Shown: positions 19,622 to 27,685 of the stretch, piece by piece
Numbering within the stretch: position 1 is the stretch's first letter
Layout: each line of letters opens with the position of its first letter
Origin: Lagierella massiliensis
GTDB lineage: Bacteria; Bacillota; Clostridia; Tissierellales; Peptoniphilaceae
Direction of reading: 5' to 3'
NCBI RefSeq assembly: GCF_001407835.1
Contig: NZ_CYUO01000004.1
Location: forward strand, 361,001-425,000
DNA: 64,000 nt
The notes under the pieces: model-generated
What the model saw: the letters and a program-made list of their open reading frames with translations, nothing else
What the model was told of the DNA's origin: nothing
The model's database searches: none
Translations under genes and position numbers: made by a program

Positions 19622-19788
19622 AGCCTTAGTGACAAGTCCTGTTATATAAACCTACACTAATTATAAGGGATGATGGAAGTTCTTACTTTGATGGAAAGCC
19701 CCTTTGAGGGGACTTCAGAGATTTAAGACAGTCAACCCACCTTCACATACTGAAGGTTGTTAATTTGCAGGAGTCGCTGAGGTTTTTT
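19622..19788 (+). ncRNA. ssrS: 6S RNA candidate
   Basis: The sequence is a long, mostly double-stranded RNA with no open frame. The closing stem is CCTTAGTGAC (19624-19633) with GTCGCTGAGG (19773-19782), extended by TCCTG/CAGGA after an AAG bulge. AAGTCCTG near the 5' end resembles Bacillus 6S-1 RNA as I remember it. A small hairpin (ACCTTCA/TGAAGGT) sits in the 3' side and an apical stem (AAGCCCC/GGGG-CTT) in the middle. Six T residues after the closing stem serve as terminator. 6S RNA binds vegetative RNA polymerase holoenzyme and mimics an open promoter. A covariance-model search would confirm it. Confidence 0.72.
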
Positions 19789-19814
19789 ATACTTAAATTT
19801 TTGGGAGGTATAAC

Positions 19815-20381
19815 ATGAGTATATTAGATTACATTGATGACAAGAGAAAACAAAAAGAAAGAGAAATCAGAACAGAACTAAGATTAAAACAATTAGAAGA
19901 TGGTCTTAAATCAGTTTCAACTGTAGCAGCTGGAGCATTAGCTGGACTTGCTGTGGGAGTATTATTTGCTCCAAAATCAGGAAAGGAAACAAGAAAAGAT
20001 ATCGCTGATTATACAAGAGATACAAAAGATGCATTAGCAGAAGAAATTGTAAATGCAAAGGATGCTATCGCTAACAAGACTCAAGAATTAAGTGATGATG
20101 TTAAAGATAAATATGATGAAATGAGAAATAAAGGATACACTGAACTTGAAAAAGTAGCAGGAGAAGTATCTGACAAGGCTCAAAACTTTGCTGATAAAAC
20201 TGCTGATAAAGCTGAAGAAATTGGAAAAGATGTTGCTGATAAGGCAGAAGAAGCTGGTGAAAAAGTTGCAAAGAAGACTGAAGAAGCTTCTAAAGAAATA
20301 AAACATGACACTAAAAAAGCGGGAGAAAAAGTATCAGAAGCTGCTGATAAAGTAGAAAAAGACGCTAAAAACAAAAAATAG
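19815..20381 (+). CDS. YtxH-domain protein with LEA-like repeats
   Basis: The 188-residue protein starts with a short charged region and then a YtxH hydrophobic stretch, AAGALAGLAVGVLFAPKSGK. The rest is a highly charged amphipathic helix with repeated DKA/EEI/EKV units of about 11 residues (DKTADKAEEIGKDVADKAEE), similar to LEA-type or apolipoprotein-like helices. Such proteins are linked to stress in Firmicutes, but no activity is established. It lies 27 bp upstream of a DUF948 gene, a frequent partner. Confidence 0.8.
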   Translation: MSILDYIDDKRKQKEREIRTELRLKQLEDGLKSVSTVAAGALAGLAVGVLFAPKSGKETRKDIADYTRDTKDALAEEIVNAKDAIANKTQELSDDVKDKYDEMRNKGYTELEKVAGEVSDKAQNFADKTADKAEEIGKDVADKAEEAGEKVAKKTEEASKEIKHDTKKAGEKVSEAADKVEKDAKNKK

Positions 20382-20408
20382 TCTAAGTAATTAGAAAGGA
20401 TATAGATA

Positions 20409-20849
20409 ATGGATTTAACACAATATTTTCTAATTTTAGTTTATATTTGCTTAGCGGCGTTTCTTATAGCTTTAACGGTATTTGTATTTAAATTGGTTGG
20501 AACAATCAAAGAATTAAATAGTACAATTGAAAGAAACCGTAATGATATTGACGCCTCTTTGCGTAGTGTGAGAGAAACCACAGAAAATGTTTCGCAAATT
20601 ACAAGGAAATCTGACAGATTGATTGAAGACATTTCTCCAGATGTTAGAAATATTACTAACTCTGTAGCAAATGTATCATCTAATGTAGACGGAGTTGTTT
20701 CAGATGTTACCCATACCGTTGAATTTGTTTCAGAATCTGTAGTAGATGGAGTTGATAATATTAGGAATAAATTTACATCACCATCAAGAAGCATTAAGTC
20801 AGCATTTTTCGATGCCTTAAATTCTGTAGTTTCAATTTTTAAAAGATAA
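20409..20849 (+). CDS. DUF948-domain membrane protein
   Basis: An N-terminal membrane segment (YFLILVYICLAAFLIALTVFVF) is followed by a long coiled-coil-like region with Ser/Asn/Val heptads (NVSQITRKSDRLIEDI, NVSSNVDGVVSDVTH). This pattern is typical of DUF948 proteins of unknown function. The C-terminal segment NKFTSPSRSIKSA is encoded by 40 bp that match the IS transposase gene at 11833-11872 at 39 positions. A terminator follows. Confidence 0.78.
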   Translation: MDLTQYFLILVYICLAAFLIALTVFVFKLVGTIKELNSTIERNRNDIDASLRSVRETTENVSQITRKSDRLIEDISPDVRNITNSVANVSSNVDGVVSDVTHTVEFVSESVVDGVDNIRNKFTSPSRSIKSAFFDALNSVVSIFKR

Positions 20850-20856
20850 CATAAAG

Positions 20857-20885
20857 AAGGAGGGCTTTGCTCTCCTTTTATTTTT
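20857..20885 (+). terminator. Terminator after the DUF948 gene
   Basis: The stem AAGGAG/CTCCTT (20857-20862 with 20872-20877) is followed by a T-rich run. Confidence 0.7.
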
Positions 20886-20940
20886 GATATAGTTATTGAT
20901 AAAATCTCAATTATTTGATAATATTCTATTGGTGAGAGTA

Positions 20941-21840
20941 GTGCAAAAAGTAAAAATAATATATAATCCCACTTCAGGACATCAGCTATCAAAAACATCA
21001 GCACATAATTTGGCTATGCAATTATTGGATTTAGACTATATGGTTAAGTTGTCATCTACAACATATAATTGCAGTGCATATGAAGAGACTATAAGTGCAG
21101 ACAAAGATGGTTTTGATGTAATAATTGCCTGTGGTGGAGATGGTACAGTAAACGAAGTTGTGAATGCAATGGCGGAGTCAAAAAGCTCAATGAAGTTAGG
21201 AATTTATCCTACAGGTACTGTAAACGATTTCGCTACATATCTTGGTTTAAATGGATTTACAAGAGACTTAGTTAGACTTATAAAAAATGATTTTTATATT
21301 CCAGTAGATTTGGGAAAGGCAAATGATAAATATTTCGTAAATGTTGCAGCAGGAGGTAAAATTGCAAGTATTGCCCATGAAACTGATAAGGCATTAAAAA
21401 CTGTTTTTGGGAAACTTGCGTACTATGCAGAAGGAGCTAAAGCTGTTCCAGATGCTTTATCTTCAGGTTTTAAGATGATATACACGGTAGATGGAGAAAA
21501 GTACGAGGACAATGCACTTGTGTTTTTAGTTTCCAACTCTTCATCTATTGGAGGGTTTTCGAAAATAGCACCAAAAGCTTTGGTTACTGACGGATATTTA
21601 GATGTGGTTATTATAAAAGATACAGGTAATGTTAGAGACGCTGCATCAATATTTTTTAAAATATTTTCTGGGGAGCATGTAGAGGATGACAGAGTTGTAT
21701 ATTTTCATGCTAAAGATATACATGTAGAGTCTGATCAACCAGTTGAACTGGATATTGATGGAGAAGGCTTTGGGAAAACCCCTGTTGATATTAAAGTTGC
21801 AGATTATAAACTAAAAGTTTTTACAAATATAAAGGAGTGA
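20941..21840 (+). CDS. Diacylglycerol/lipid kinase family protein (DagK/YegS-like)
   Basis: The protein has the DAGK catalytic signature: IYNPTSG at the N terminus, CGGDGTVNEVVNAM and GIYPTGTVNDFATYLG. The second half is the beta-rich domain of this family with VNVAAGGKIA. It likely phosphorylates a membrane lipid such as diacylglycerol. The start is uncertain: GTG 20941 has GGTGAG upstream; GTG 20932 and TTG 20896 are alternatives. A TTGATA-17-TAATAT promoter at 20896-20924 argues against the TTG. The end is 5 bp from the LacI-type gene. Confidence 0.85.
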   Translation: MQKVKIIYNPTSGHQLSKTSAHNLAMQLLDLDYMVKLSSTTYNCSAYEETISADKDGFDVIIACGGDGTVNEVVNAMAESKSSMKLGIYPTGTVNDFATYLGLNGFTRDLVRLIKNDFYIPVDLGKANDKYFVNVAAGGKIASIAHETDKALKTVFGKLAYYAEGAKAVPDALSSGFKMIYTVDGEKYEDNALVFLVSNSSSIGGFSKIAPKALVTDGYLDVVIIKDTGNVRDAASIFFKIFSGEHVEDDRVVYFHAKDIHVESDQPVELDIDGEGFGKTPVDIKVADYKLKVFTNIKE

Positions 21841-21845
21841 AGAAA

Positions 21846-22853
21846 TTGTCATCACCTACAATAAAAGATGTGGCAAAACTGGCAGGAGTTTCTATCTCTA
21901 CAGTTTCAAGGGTAATGAATGACTCTAAACCCGTAAGCCCAGAATCAAGAAGAAAAGTCCTTGATGCAATTGAAAAACTGGATTTTAAACCAAATGAATT
22001 GGCGAGGTCTCTTGTTATGAGGAGATCGAATCTAATTGGGGTTGTAGTAAAGGACATAGCTATTTCATATATGACTGAAATGGTTAGAGGGATTGAAGAA
22101 GTTGGTAGAATGTATAACTATGACATTCTTCTATCCAGTTTTTATGGCGATTTAGATTTGGCAAAGAAGATAATTAATTTCATGTTTACTAAACAAGTGG
22201 AAGGTATAATATTGGTTTCCGAAGATGCCAATCCAGAGCTTATATATATGCTCAATAGTCATAGAGCACCATATATGCACTTGGATAAATTTTATGACAC
22301 TGACGACACATATTCAGTGAATGTAGACTATATTAAGGCTTCTGAAGATATGACTGAATTTTTAGTCGAAGAGGGACATGAAAATATTTTATTCATTAAA
22401 GAATTTAGCAATGCTAAGATTGGGCTTGAAAAGTTAAAAGGTTATAATGAAGTTGTAAAGAAAAATAATTTGAAGTCTTTTGAAACTTCTGTAGAAGGAG
22501 TAACAGAGAGAGATGGCTATAAATATGGGGAAGAAATTTGGAACGTAATTGAAAAAGATGGAATAACAGCTTGTTTCTTCTCTGAAGATGAACTTGCAAT
22601 AGGATTTTTAAACTATTGCTATGACAATAATAAAAAAGTTCCAGAAGATATTTCCGTAGTCGGATTTGGCGATATAAAAACAGCTTCTTTATATAGACCA
22701 AGACTTACAACTGTAAGAGAACCTTATTATGACTACGGTGCTGTTGCAGTAAGAAAGATTATTAAGAGTATCAAGGACAAGGAAGATATGGATAAGGTTA
22801 CAATTCTTCCAAGTAGTTTGATTGTAAGGGAAACTGTAAAAAATTTAAAATAG
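21846..22853 (+). CDS. LacI/GalR-family transcriptional regulator (CcpA candidate)
   Basis: The N-terminal LacI helix-turn-helix is clear (IKDVAKLAGVSISTVSRVMN), followed by the hinge KPNELARSLVMRRS and a periplasmic-binding-protein-like sensor domain. The frame opens at GTG 21837, but that codon lies within the AGGAG ribosome site. TTG 21846, 8 bp downstream of it, is preferred and gives 335 residues. Its position just before ptsH, whose product keeps Ser46, suggests a CcpA-like role. A sugar-specific repressor is equally possible. Confidence 0.85.
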   Translation: MSSPTIKDVAKLAGVSISTVSRVMNDSKPVSPESRRKVLDAIEKLDFKPNELARSLVMRRSNLIGVVVKDIAISYMTEMVRGIEEVGRMYNYDILLSSFYGDLDLAKKIINFMFTKQVEGIILVSEDANPELIYMLNSHRAPYMHLDKFYDTDDTYSVNVDYIKASEDMTEFLVEEGHENILFIKEFSNAKIGLEKLKGYNEVVKKNNLKSFETSVEGVTERDGYKYGEEIWNVIEKDGITACFFSEDELAIGFLNYCYDNNKKVPEDISVVGFGDIKTASLYRPRLTTVREPYYDYGAVAVRKIIKSIKDKEDMDKVTILPSSLIVRETVKNLK

Positions 22854-22918
22854 TAATTGTTGATAATTTATAAGTCAAGTGATAGACTAATTGTAAGGAT
22901 AAATTTTAGGAGGAAAAT

Positions 22919-23179
22919 ATGGTAGAAAAAACCTTAGTCGTAAAAAATGAAACAGGTTTACACGCAAGACCTGCAGCATCATTAGTTCAATTTGTTAAAA
23001 ATTTTGAAGGCACTGTAGAGCTTATAAAAGATGGCAAAACTGCAAATGCTAAGAGTATTTTCAATGTAATGGCTTTAGGTGTTTCAAAGGGATCTGAAAT
23101 AACAGTAAGAATTTCTGGAGAAAACGAACAAGAAAACTTAGACAAGCTTGTTGAGTTTATAGAAAACTTAGCAGAGTAA
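22919..23179 (+). CDS. ptsH: Phosphocarrier protein HPr
   Basis: This 86-residue PTS phosphocarrier has the active-site His15 in TGLHARPA and the regulatory Ser46 in NAKSIFNVMALG. His15 carries phosphate from EI to sugar permeases. Ser46 is the target of HPr kinase and allows CcpA signalling. AGGAGG precedes ATG 22919. A terminator separates it from ptsI. Confidence 0.96.
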   Translation: MVEKTLVVKNETGLHARPAASLVQFVKNFEGTVELIKDGKTANAKSIFNVMALGVSKGSEITVRISGENEQENLDKLVEFIENLAE

Positions 23180-23203
23180 GAGTACATTTATAAAAATATA
23201 TTT

Positions 23204-23232
23204 AAAGGATGTTTATCATCCTTTATTTTTTT
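23204..23232 (+). terminator. Terminator between ptsH and ptsI
   Basis: The stem AAAGGATG/CATCCTTT (23204-23211 with 23217-23224) is followed by a seven-T run. It would lower ptsI transcription relative to ptsH. Confidence 0.8.
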
Positions 23233-23290
23233 ACTCGACATACAAATAAAGTTAACAAAAATCAAATGTCAAGCACAATAGAGGTGGAAT

Positions 23291-24997
23291 ATGACTGATA
23301 TATTAAAGGGAATAGTTGCTGCAGAAGGTATTGCAGTAGGGAGAGCTTATCTATTCATTAAAGAGAAACTTGAAGTAAACAACAAAAAGATAGACAAAGA
23401 AAATATACCAGAAGAGAAAAATAAATTTATAGATGCATTAAAGGAATATAGGGACTATCTAACTAATTTGGAAGCCGATACTGACGCTCAAAAAAATGTT
23501 GTTGAAGCACATATAGGCATGCTTGACGATCCCTATCTACTGGAAACAGTGAATAATAAGATCGAAGAAGGAGACAACGTTGAAAGTTCTCTTGTAAATT
23601 CTATTTCAGAGATGGTTTCAACGATTGAAGGATTAGATGATCCATATTTAAAAGAGAGAGCTATAGATTATAAAGATATCGGAGAAAGGCTTCTATATAT
23701 AATTAAAGGAGTGAAACCACAAAGACTATTCCCACTACCAGAGAATAGTATCATTGTAGCAGAAGAACTTACCCCAACAGATACATCGGTTATGGACAGA
23801 GATAATGTTATAGGATTTTGTATGAACCTCGGTGGAAAGACAGCTCATACTTCCATAATCGCTCAGACACTTGATATACCTGCACTTGTTGGAATGAAAA
23901 ATGTTACAGAAGTAGTTAAAGATGGTGACTTAATTATAATAGATAACAACAAGGGCAAGCTTATTGTAAATCCTGATGAGGGTACAGTTGAAGAGTATAA
24001 AAAAATTGTAAATGAGTTAAAAGAAGAAAAAGAAAGGCTTGAAAAATATAAAAACGAAGACTCCATTACACCAGACGGAAAAAAAGTAGAAGTTGCAGTT
24101 AATATTGGAAACCTTGAAGATTTAAAAGATGGAATTGAAAAAGGTGCAAAGTCCGTTGGACTTTTTAGAACAGAATTTCTATACATGGGTAACACTCACT
24201 TTCCAAAAGAAGAAGAACAATTCAAAGTATATAAAAGAGCCTGTGAACTATTAGAGGGAAATACTTTAATTATAAGAACACTTGACATAGGTGGAGACAA
24301 GTCTCTTTCATACTTTGAATTTCCAAAAGAGGATAATCCTTTCTTAGGTTGGAGGGCACTTCGTATCTGTTTTGATATGTGTGACGTTTTTGAAACTCAG
24401 CTTAGAGCAATCCTAAGAGCGTCAAAATTTGGAAATGTAAAAATACTTCTTCCAATGGTAATTTCTGTTGATGAAATCATTAGGTTCAATAATATTCTTG
24501 AAAAAGTAAAAAATGATTTAAGAGAAAGAAAAGAAGAGTTCAATGAAGAAATTGAAGTTGGTATTATGGTGGAAACACCTGCTTCAAGCATAATTGCAGA
24601 TGAATTAATAAAATATGTAGACTTTTTCAGCATTGGAACTAACGATTTAACACAATATGTACTTGCGGTTGACAGAGGAAATGAAAAAATTTCAAATCTC
24701 TATTCAACATATAACAAAGCAGTACTACGAATGATAAAAAGAGTTATAGATATATCTCACGAACATGGAAAGTGGACTGGAATGTGCGGAGGCTTTGCAG
24801 GAGATGCAAAAGCAACCAAGATGTTACTTGGTATGGGTCTTGACGAATACTCAGTACCTGCACCAAGAGTTGCAAAGATAAAGGATATTATTAGAAACAC
24901 ATCCATAGAAGAAAGTGAAAACTTTGCAAAAGAGATATTGTCTTTGAGCACTACCAAAGAAATTGAAGAAAGAATTAAAAAAGAATTTAATATATGA
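23291..24997 (+). CDS. ptsI: PTS enzyme I (phosphoenolpyruvate-protein phosphotransferase)
   Basis: The enzyme transfers phosphate from PEP to HPr. The phosphorylated His186 lies in GGKTAHTSIIAQ. The C-terminal PEP-binding barrel has GLFRTEFLYMG, GGDKSLSYF, MVETPASSI and SIGTNDLTQYVLAVDR. The 568-residue length is normal. Unlike the usual ptsHI operon, 111 bp and a terminator separate it from ptsH. Confidence 0.96.
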   Translation: MTDILKGIVAAEGIAVGRAYLFIKEKLEVNNKKIDKENIPEEKNKFIDALKEYRDYLTNLEADTDAQKNVVEAHIGMLDDPYLLETVNNKIEEGDNVESSLVNSISEMVSTIEGLDDPYLKERAIDYKDIGERLLYIIKGVKPQRLFPLPENSIIVAEELTPTDTSVMDRDNVIGFCMNLGGKTAHTSIIAQTLDIPALVGMKNVTEVVKDGDLIIIDNNKGKLIVNPDEGTVEEYKKIVNELKEEKERLEKYKNEDSITPDGKKVEVAVNIGNLEDLKDGIEKGAKSVGLFRTEFLYMGNTHFPKEEEQFKVYKRACELLEGNTLIIRTLDIGGDKSLSYFEFPKEDNPFLGWRALRICFDMCDVFETQLRAILRASKFGNVKILLPMVISVDEIIRFNNILEKVKNDLRERKEEFNEEIEVGIMVETPASSIIADELIKYVDFFSIGTNDLTQYVLAVDRGNEKISNLYSTYNKAVLRMIKRVIDISHEHGKWTGMCGGFAGDAKATKMLLGMGLDEYSVPAPRVAKIKDIIRNTSIEESENFAKEILSLSTTKEIEERIKKEFNI

Positions 24998-25000
24998 TGA

Positions 25001-25027
25001 GTCGGCTTGCATGTGCAGGCCGATTTT
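25001..25027 (+). terminator. Terminator after ptsI
   Basis: TCGGCTTGCA/TGCAGGCCGA forms a 10-bp stem with one G-U pair, followed by TTTT. Confidence 0.8.
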
Positions 25028-25174
25028 AATTATAAGAATATAATAAATAAACTTTAATAACATACTAATTTGTGTTATAATGGGATAAAATAACATTATA
25101 AATGAAAACCTGATTTACATTAAATAAAAGAGCTTACAAAAATTAATATAAAATGATTAATATAAGAAAATAGT

Positions 25175-25220
25175 GGTATATAATACCTAAACAGGTATTA
25201 AAATTAGTATACATACTAAT
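25175..25220. promoter_or_regulatory. Cluster of three palindromes, candidate operator
   Basis: Three inverted repeats are packed in 46 bp: GGTAT-ATA-ATACC (25175-25187), TAATACCT-AAAC-AGGTATTA (25181-25200) and ATTAGTAT-AC-ATACTAAT (25203-25220). The first two overlap. All share GTAT/ATAC half-sites. They lie 50-100 bp upstream of the radical SAM gene. A dimeric regulator is the likely reader; its identity is unknown. Confidence 0.55.
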
Positions 25221-25271
25221 ATAGATTAAGGTAAATAGGGTTTTCAAATACAAATTAGAAAAGAAGGGATA

Positions 25272-26627
25272 ATGATGTTAAAAAAATTTGCGGCTAAACA
25301 ATTAATTTCTTATGTCAACTCAGATCCAGAGGAAAGCATACCTAAAATAATACAAAATGCAGAACGTTTCCTTCCAAATGTTGAGAAAGATGCAAAATAT
25401 CAAAAGATTAAAGAGTTTGCATTAGATAAAGATTCGAACTGGTATAAACTAATTGAATCTCTTTGGACCGATATTGATGAAGAGGTTAGAAAAACACTTA
25501 TTGAAAACTTTTTCATAAATGGTTATTTGGAGTGGGCTGACAGAAGACCTAAGCTAATGAAAAAATATGGATGTAGTATTCCATGGACCATATTGATGGA
25601 CCCAACAAGCGGTTGTAACTTAAAATGTATTGGATGTTGGGCAAGTGAATATGGAAATAGACTAAATTTGGAATATGAAACTTTAAATTCAATAGTTGAA
25701 CAGGGGAAGGACCTGGGAATTTATGTATATCTGTTCTCAGGCGGAGAACCAATGGTGGCAAAGGAAAAAATTTTAAGACTTTGTGAAGAACATCCTGATT
25801 GTATTTTTATCTCCTTTACAAATGGAACTTTGATTGACGAAGATTTTGCAAAGGAAATATTAAGGGTTAAAAACTTTATTCCTACAATTTCGGTTGAGGG
25901 TTTTGAAGAGGCAACTGACTCAAGAAGAGGTAAAGGTGTTTTTGAAAAAATAGAAAATGCAATGGATATTCTAAAGAAATATAAATTACCTTTTGGGGCA
26001 TCATGTTGTTACACAAAGACAAATGTTGACTCTTTAAGCAGTGAAGAATATTTTGACTGGCTTGTTGAAAAGGGAGCTAAGTTTGCATGGTTCTTTACAT
26101 TTATGCCTATAGGTGTAAATTCAACACCTGAACTTATGGTAACTCCTGAACAAAGAGAAAAGATGTATCATAAGATAAGGGAATATAGAAAGACAAAACC
26201 TATCTTCACAATAGACTTTTGGAATGATGGAGAGTTTGTAAATGGATGTATTGCAGGTGGAAAATATTATCTTCATATAAATGCAAATGGAGATGTTGAA
26301 CCTTGTGCATTTGTTCACTACTCAAATATGAATATAAAAGAACACAGTTTAATAGAATGTCTTCAATCAGACTTGTTTATGCAGTACCAAAAAGGTCAAC
26401 CTTTCAACGACAATCTTTTAAGACCTTGTCCATTACTTGATAACCCAGGTAAACTTTCTGGTATGGTGCATGAATCAAATGCAAAATCAACAGATATGGA
26501 AGCACCAGAAGATGTTGATGAATTGAGTAAAAAAACTTTGGAAGCTGCAAAAGCATGGGCACCTACAGCTGATAGGTTGTGGAATGAAAGTCATGGAAAA
26601 TGTGTGGAAGAAGTTAAAACAAAATAA
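25272..26627 (+). CDS. Radical SAM/SPASM-like protein, function unknown
   Basis: The 451 residues comprise an N-terminal helical region (~1-105), a radical SAM core with the cluster motif C115-x3-C119-x2-C122 (SGCNLKCIGCW), the SGGEP SAM-binding motif, and a C-terminal Cys-containing region (GGCIAGGKYYLHINANG-like, then EPCAFVHY and RPCPLLDNPG) resembling a SPASM/twitch extension. Close relatives are, to my knowledge, common and uncharacterised in clostridia. No peptide substrate gene is adjacent. It is a single-gene unit with its own palindrome-rich leader and a terminator. Confidence 0.82.
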   Translation: MMLKKFAAKQLISYVNSDPEESIPKIIQNAERFLPNVEKDAKYQKIKEFALDKDSNWYKLIESLWTDIDEEVRKTLIENFFINGYLEWADRRPKLMKKYGCSIPWTILMDPTSGCNLKCIGCWASEYGNRLNLEYETLNSIVEQGKDLGIYVYLFSGGEPMVAKEKILRLCEEHPDCIFISFTNGTLIDEDFAKEILRVKNFIPTISVEGFEEATDSRRGKGVFEKIENAMDILKKYKLPFGASCCYTKTNVDSLSSEEYFDWLVEKGAKFAWFFTFMPIGVNSTPELMVTPEQREKMYHKIREYRKTKPIFTIDFWNDGEFVNGCIAGGKYYLHINANGDVEPCAFVHYSNMNIKEHSLIECLQSDLFMQYQKGQPFNDNLLRPCPLLDNPGKLSGMVHESNAKSTDMEAPEDVDELSKKTLEAAKAWAPTADRLWNESHGKCVEEVKTK

Positions 26628-26643
26628 TATTAAGAAAATTTTT

Positions 26644-26670
26644 AAAGGTCGGTATTCCGGCCTTTTTATT
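26644..26670 (+). terminator. Terminator after the radical SAM gene
   Basis: A 9-bp stem AAAGGTCGG/CCGGCCTTT with one G-U pair runs into a T-rich tract. Confidence 0.85.
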
Positions 26671-26733
26671 TTAAATACCTCTATAATATGTTAATATTAA
26701 GTTGTATTTCCTTATTATGTAGGGGGTTAGGAA

Positions 26734-27588
26734 ATGAAAGAAGAGAATTTAATAAAAATTTTAAAAGAATATAGTATAGACGACATAAAAAGTATTAAAG
26801 ACTTGGGATTTAATCAATACGAAATTGAGTTGCAATCTAAAAATCCTATCATAATAAAATTTTTTCCACCTGAAGAAAAAGAGTTTATTGATGAAAGAGT
26901 TAAAAAGATAAAAAAATTATATGACAGTGAAGAGCTTACTCCAAATTATATATTTGGAGAGCTTTCAGATGAAGAAATCTTTTTACTATGGGAAAAGGGA
27001 AAGGCTTTGGAAAATAAAAATTTTGAATTTGGAGAAAAGTTAGGTAAGTTTTTAAAAAAATATCATAGTGAATTTCAATCAAACTCAGATGACTGGAAGA
27101 GAGATTTTAATCATAAGATAGTTTTATTTTTACACAATTATTATATGTCTAAGCATAATGGCTCTAAGGACTACATCATCTTAGATTATTTAACTGAGAA
27201 TAAATATCTGATTTCAGATAGAACTCCAAGTTTGCTCTTGGGTATAGAAAATATATTAAATATCAACGTTGATGAAGAAGGTAGACTTTCAAATATAGAT
27301 TTAAGCAATGGAATGTTGGCTGATCCATATTTTGAGTTCAAAAATTTAAATTTCTTAAAAGATGATGACTTAGATTTCGTAAAAGGTATTGTGAATGGAT
27401 ATTTTGAAAATAGTTCAACAATTTTATTTTTTAAAACAATTGCCTTATACACTATAATGGAATATCTTTATGAAGAGTTTGAAGATTATAAGAATGTAAA
27501 TCATCAAGCTATAAATGAAAAGATAGATAAGATTTTAGAAATATATAGTGATTTTACAGATATCTATCCAAATTGGTTTAAAAATTAA
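26734..27588 (+). CDS. APH/choline-kinase-fold-like protein without the catalytic loop
   Basis: The 284-residue protein resembles aminoglycoside-phosphotransferase-like proteins in layout. There is an N-lobe with an IIIKFF strand, a helical GEKLGKFLKKYHSEF, and a C-lobe with LLLGIENILNINVDEEGRL followed by NIDLSNGMLADPYFEF. The position of the catalytic HGDxxxxN motif reads LGIENIL, so the catalytic Asp is missing, whereas the metal-binding Asp may remain in NIDL. I infer a non-catalytic or diverged kinase-fold protein; the substrate is unknown. It has its own terminator and lies between the radical SAM and catalase genes. Confidence 0.5.
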   Translation: MKEENLIKILKEYSIDDIKSIKDLGFNQYEIELQSKNPIIIKFFPPEEKEFIDERVKKIKKLYDSEELTPNYIFGELSDEEIFLLWEKGKALENKNFEFGEKLGKFLKKYHSEFQSNSDDWKRDFNHKIVLFLHNYYMSKHNGSKDYIILDYLTENKYLISDRTPSLLLGIENILNINVDEEGRLSNIDLSNGMLADPYFEFKNLNFLKDDDLDFVKGIVNGYFENSSTILFFKTIALYTIMEYLYEEFEDYKNVNHQAINEKIDKILEIYSDFTDIYPNWFKN

Positions 27589-27595
27589 ATACTCT

Positions 27596-27622
27596 AAAGG
27601 CAAGGGAATCCTTGCTTTTTTT
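27596..27622 (+). terminator. Terminator after the kinase-fold gene
   Basis: GCAAGG-GAAT-CCTTGC (27600-27615) is followed by seven T residues. Confidence 0.85.
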
Positions 27623-27685
27623 ATTTTTAATTGGGTATATATAGTTTGTTAGATTAATACTATGATTATTTTACAAGGAGGAAAT

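Noticed and set aside
19815..20381. Repeat array or CRISPR-like pattern in the YtxH gene
   Set aside because: The repetition is protein-level (charged 11-residue helix units) within one ORF. No CRISPR repeats with spacers were found anywhere in the window.
20441..21004. 187-codon minus-strand ORF over the DUF948 gene
   Set aside because: It overlaps a clear plus-strand gene, crosses a terminator, and shows no domain.
27623..27685. PerR box upstream of catalase
   Set aside because: Only loose similarity (ATTAATACTATGATTATT) to the TTATAATnATTATAA consensus; not enough to call.
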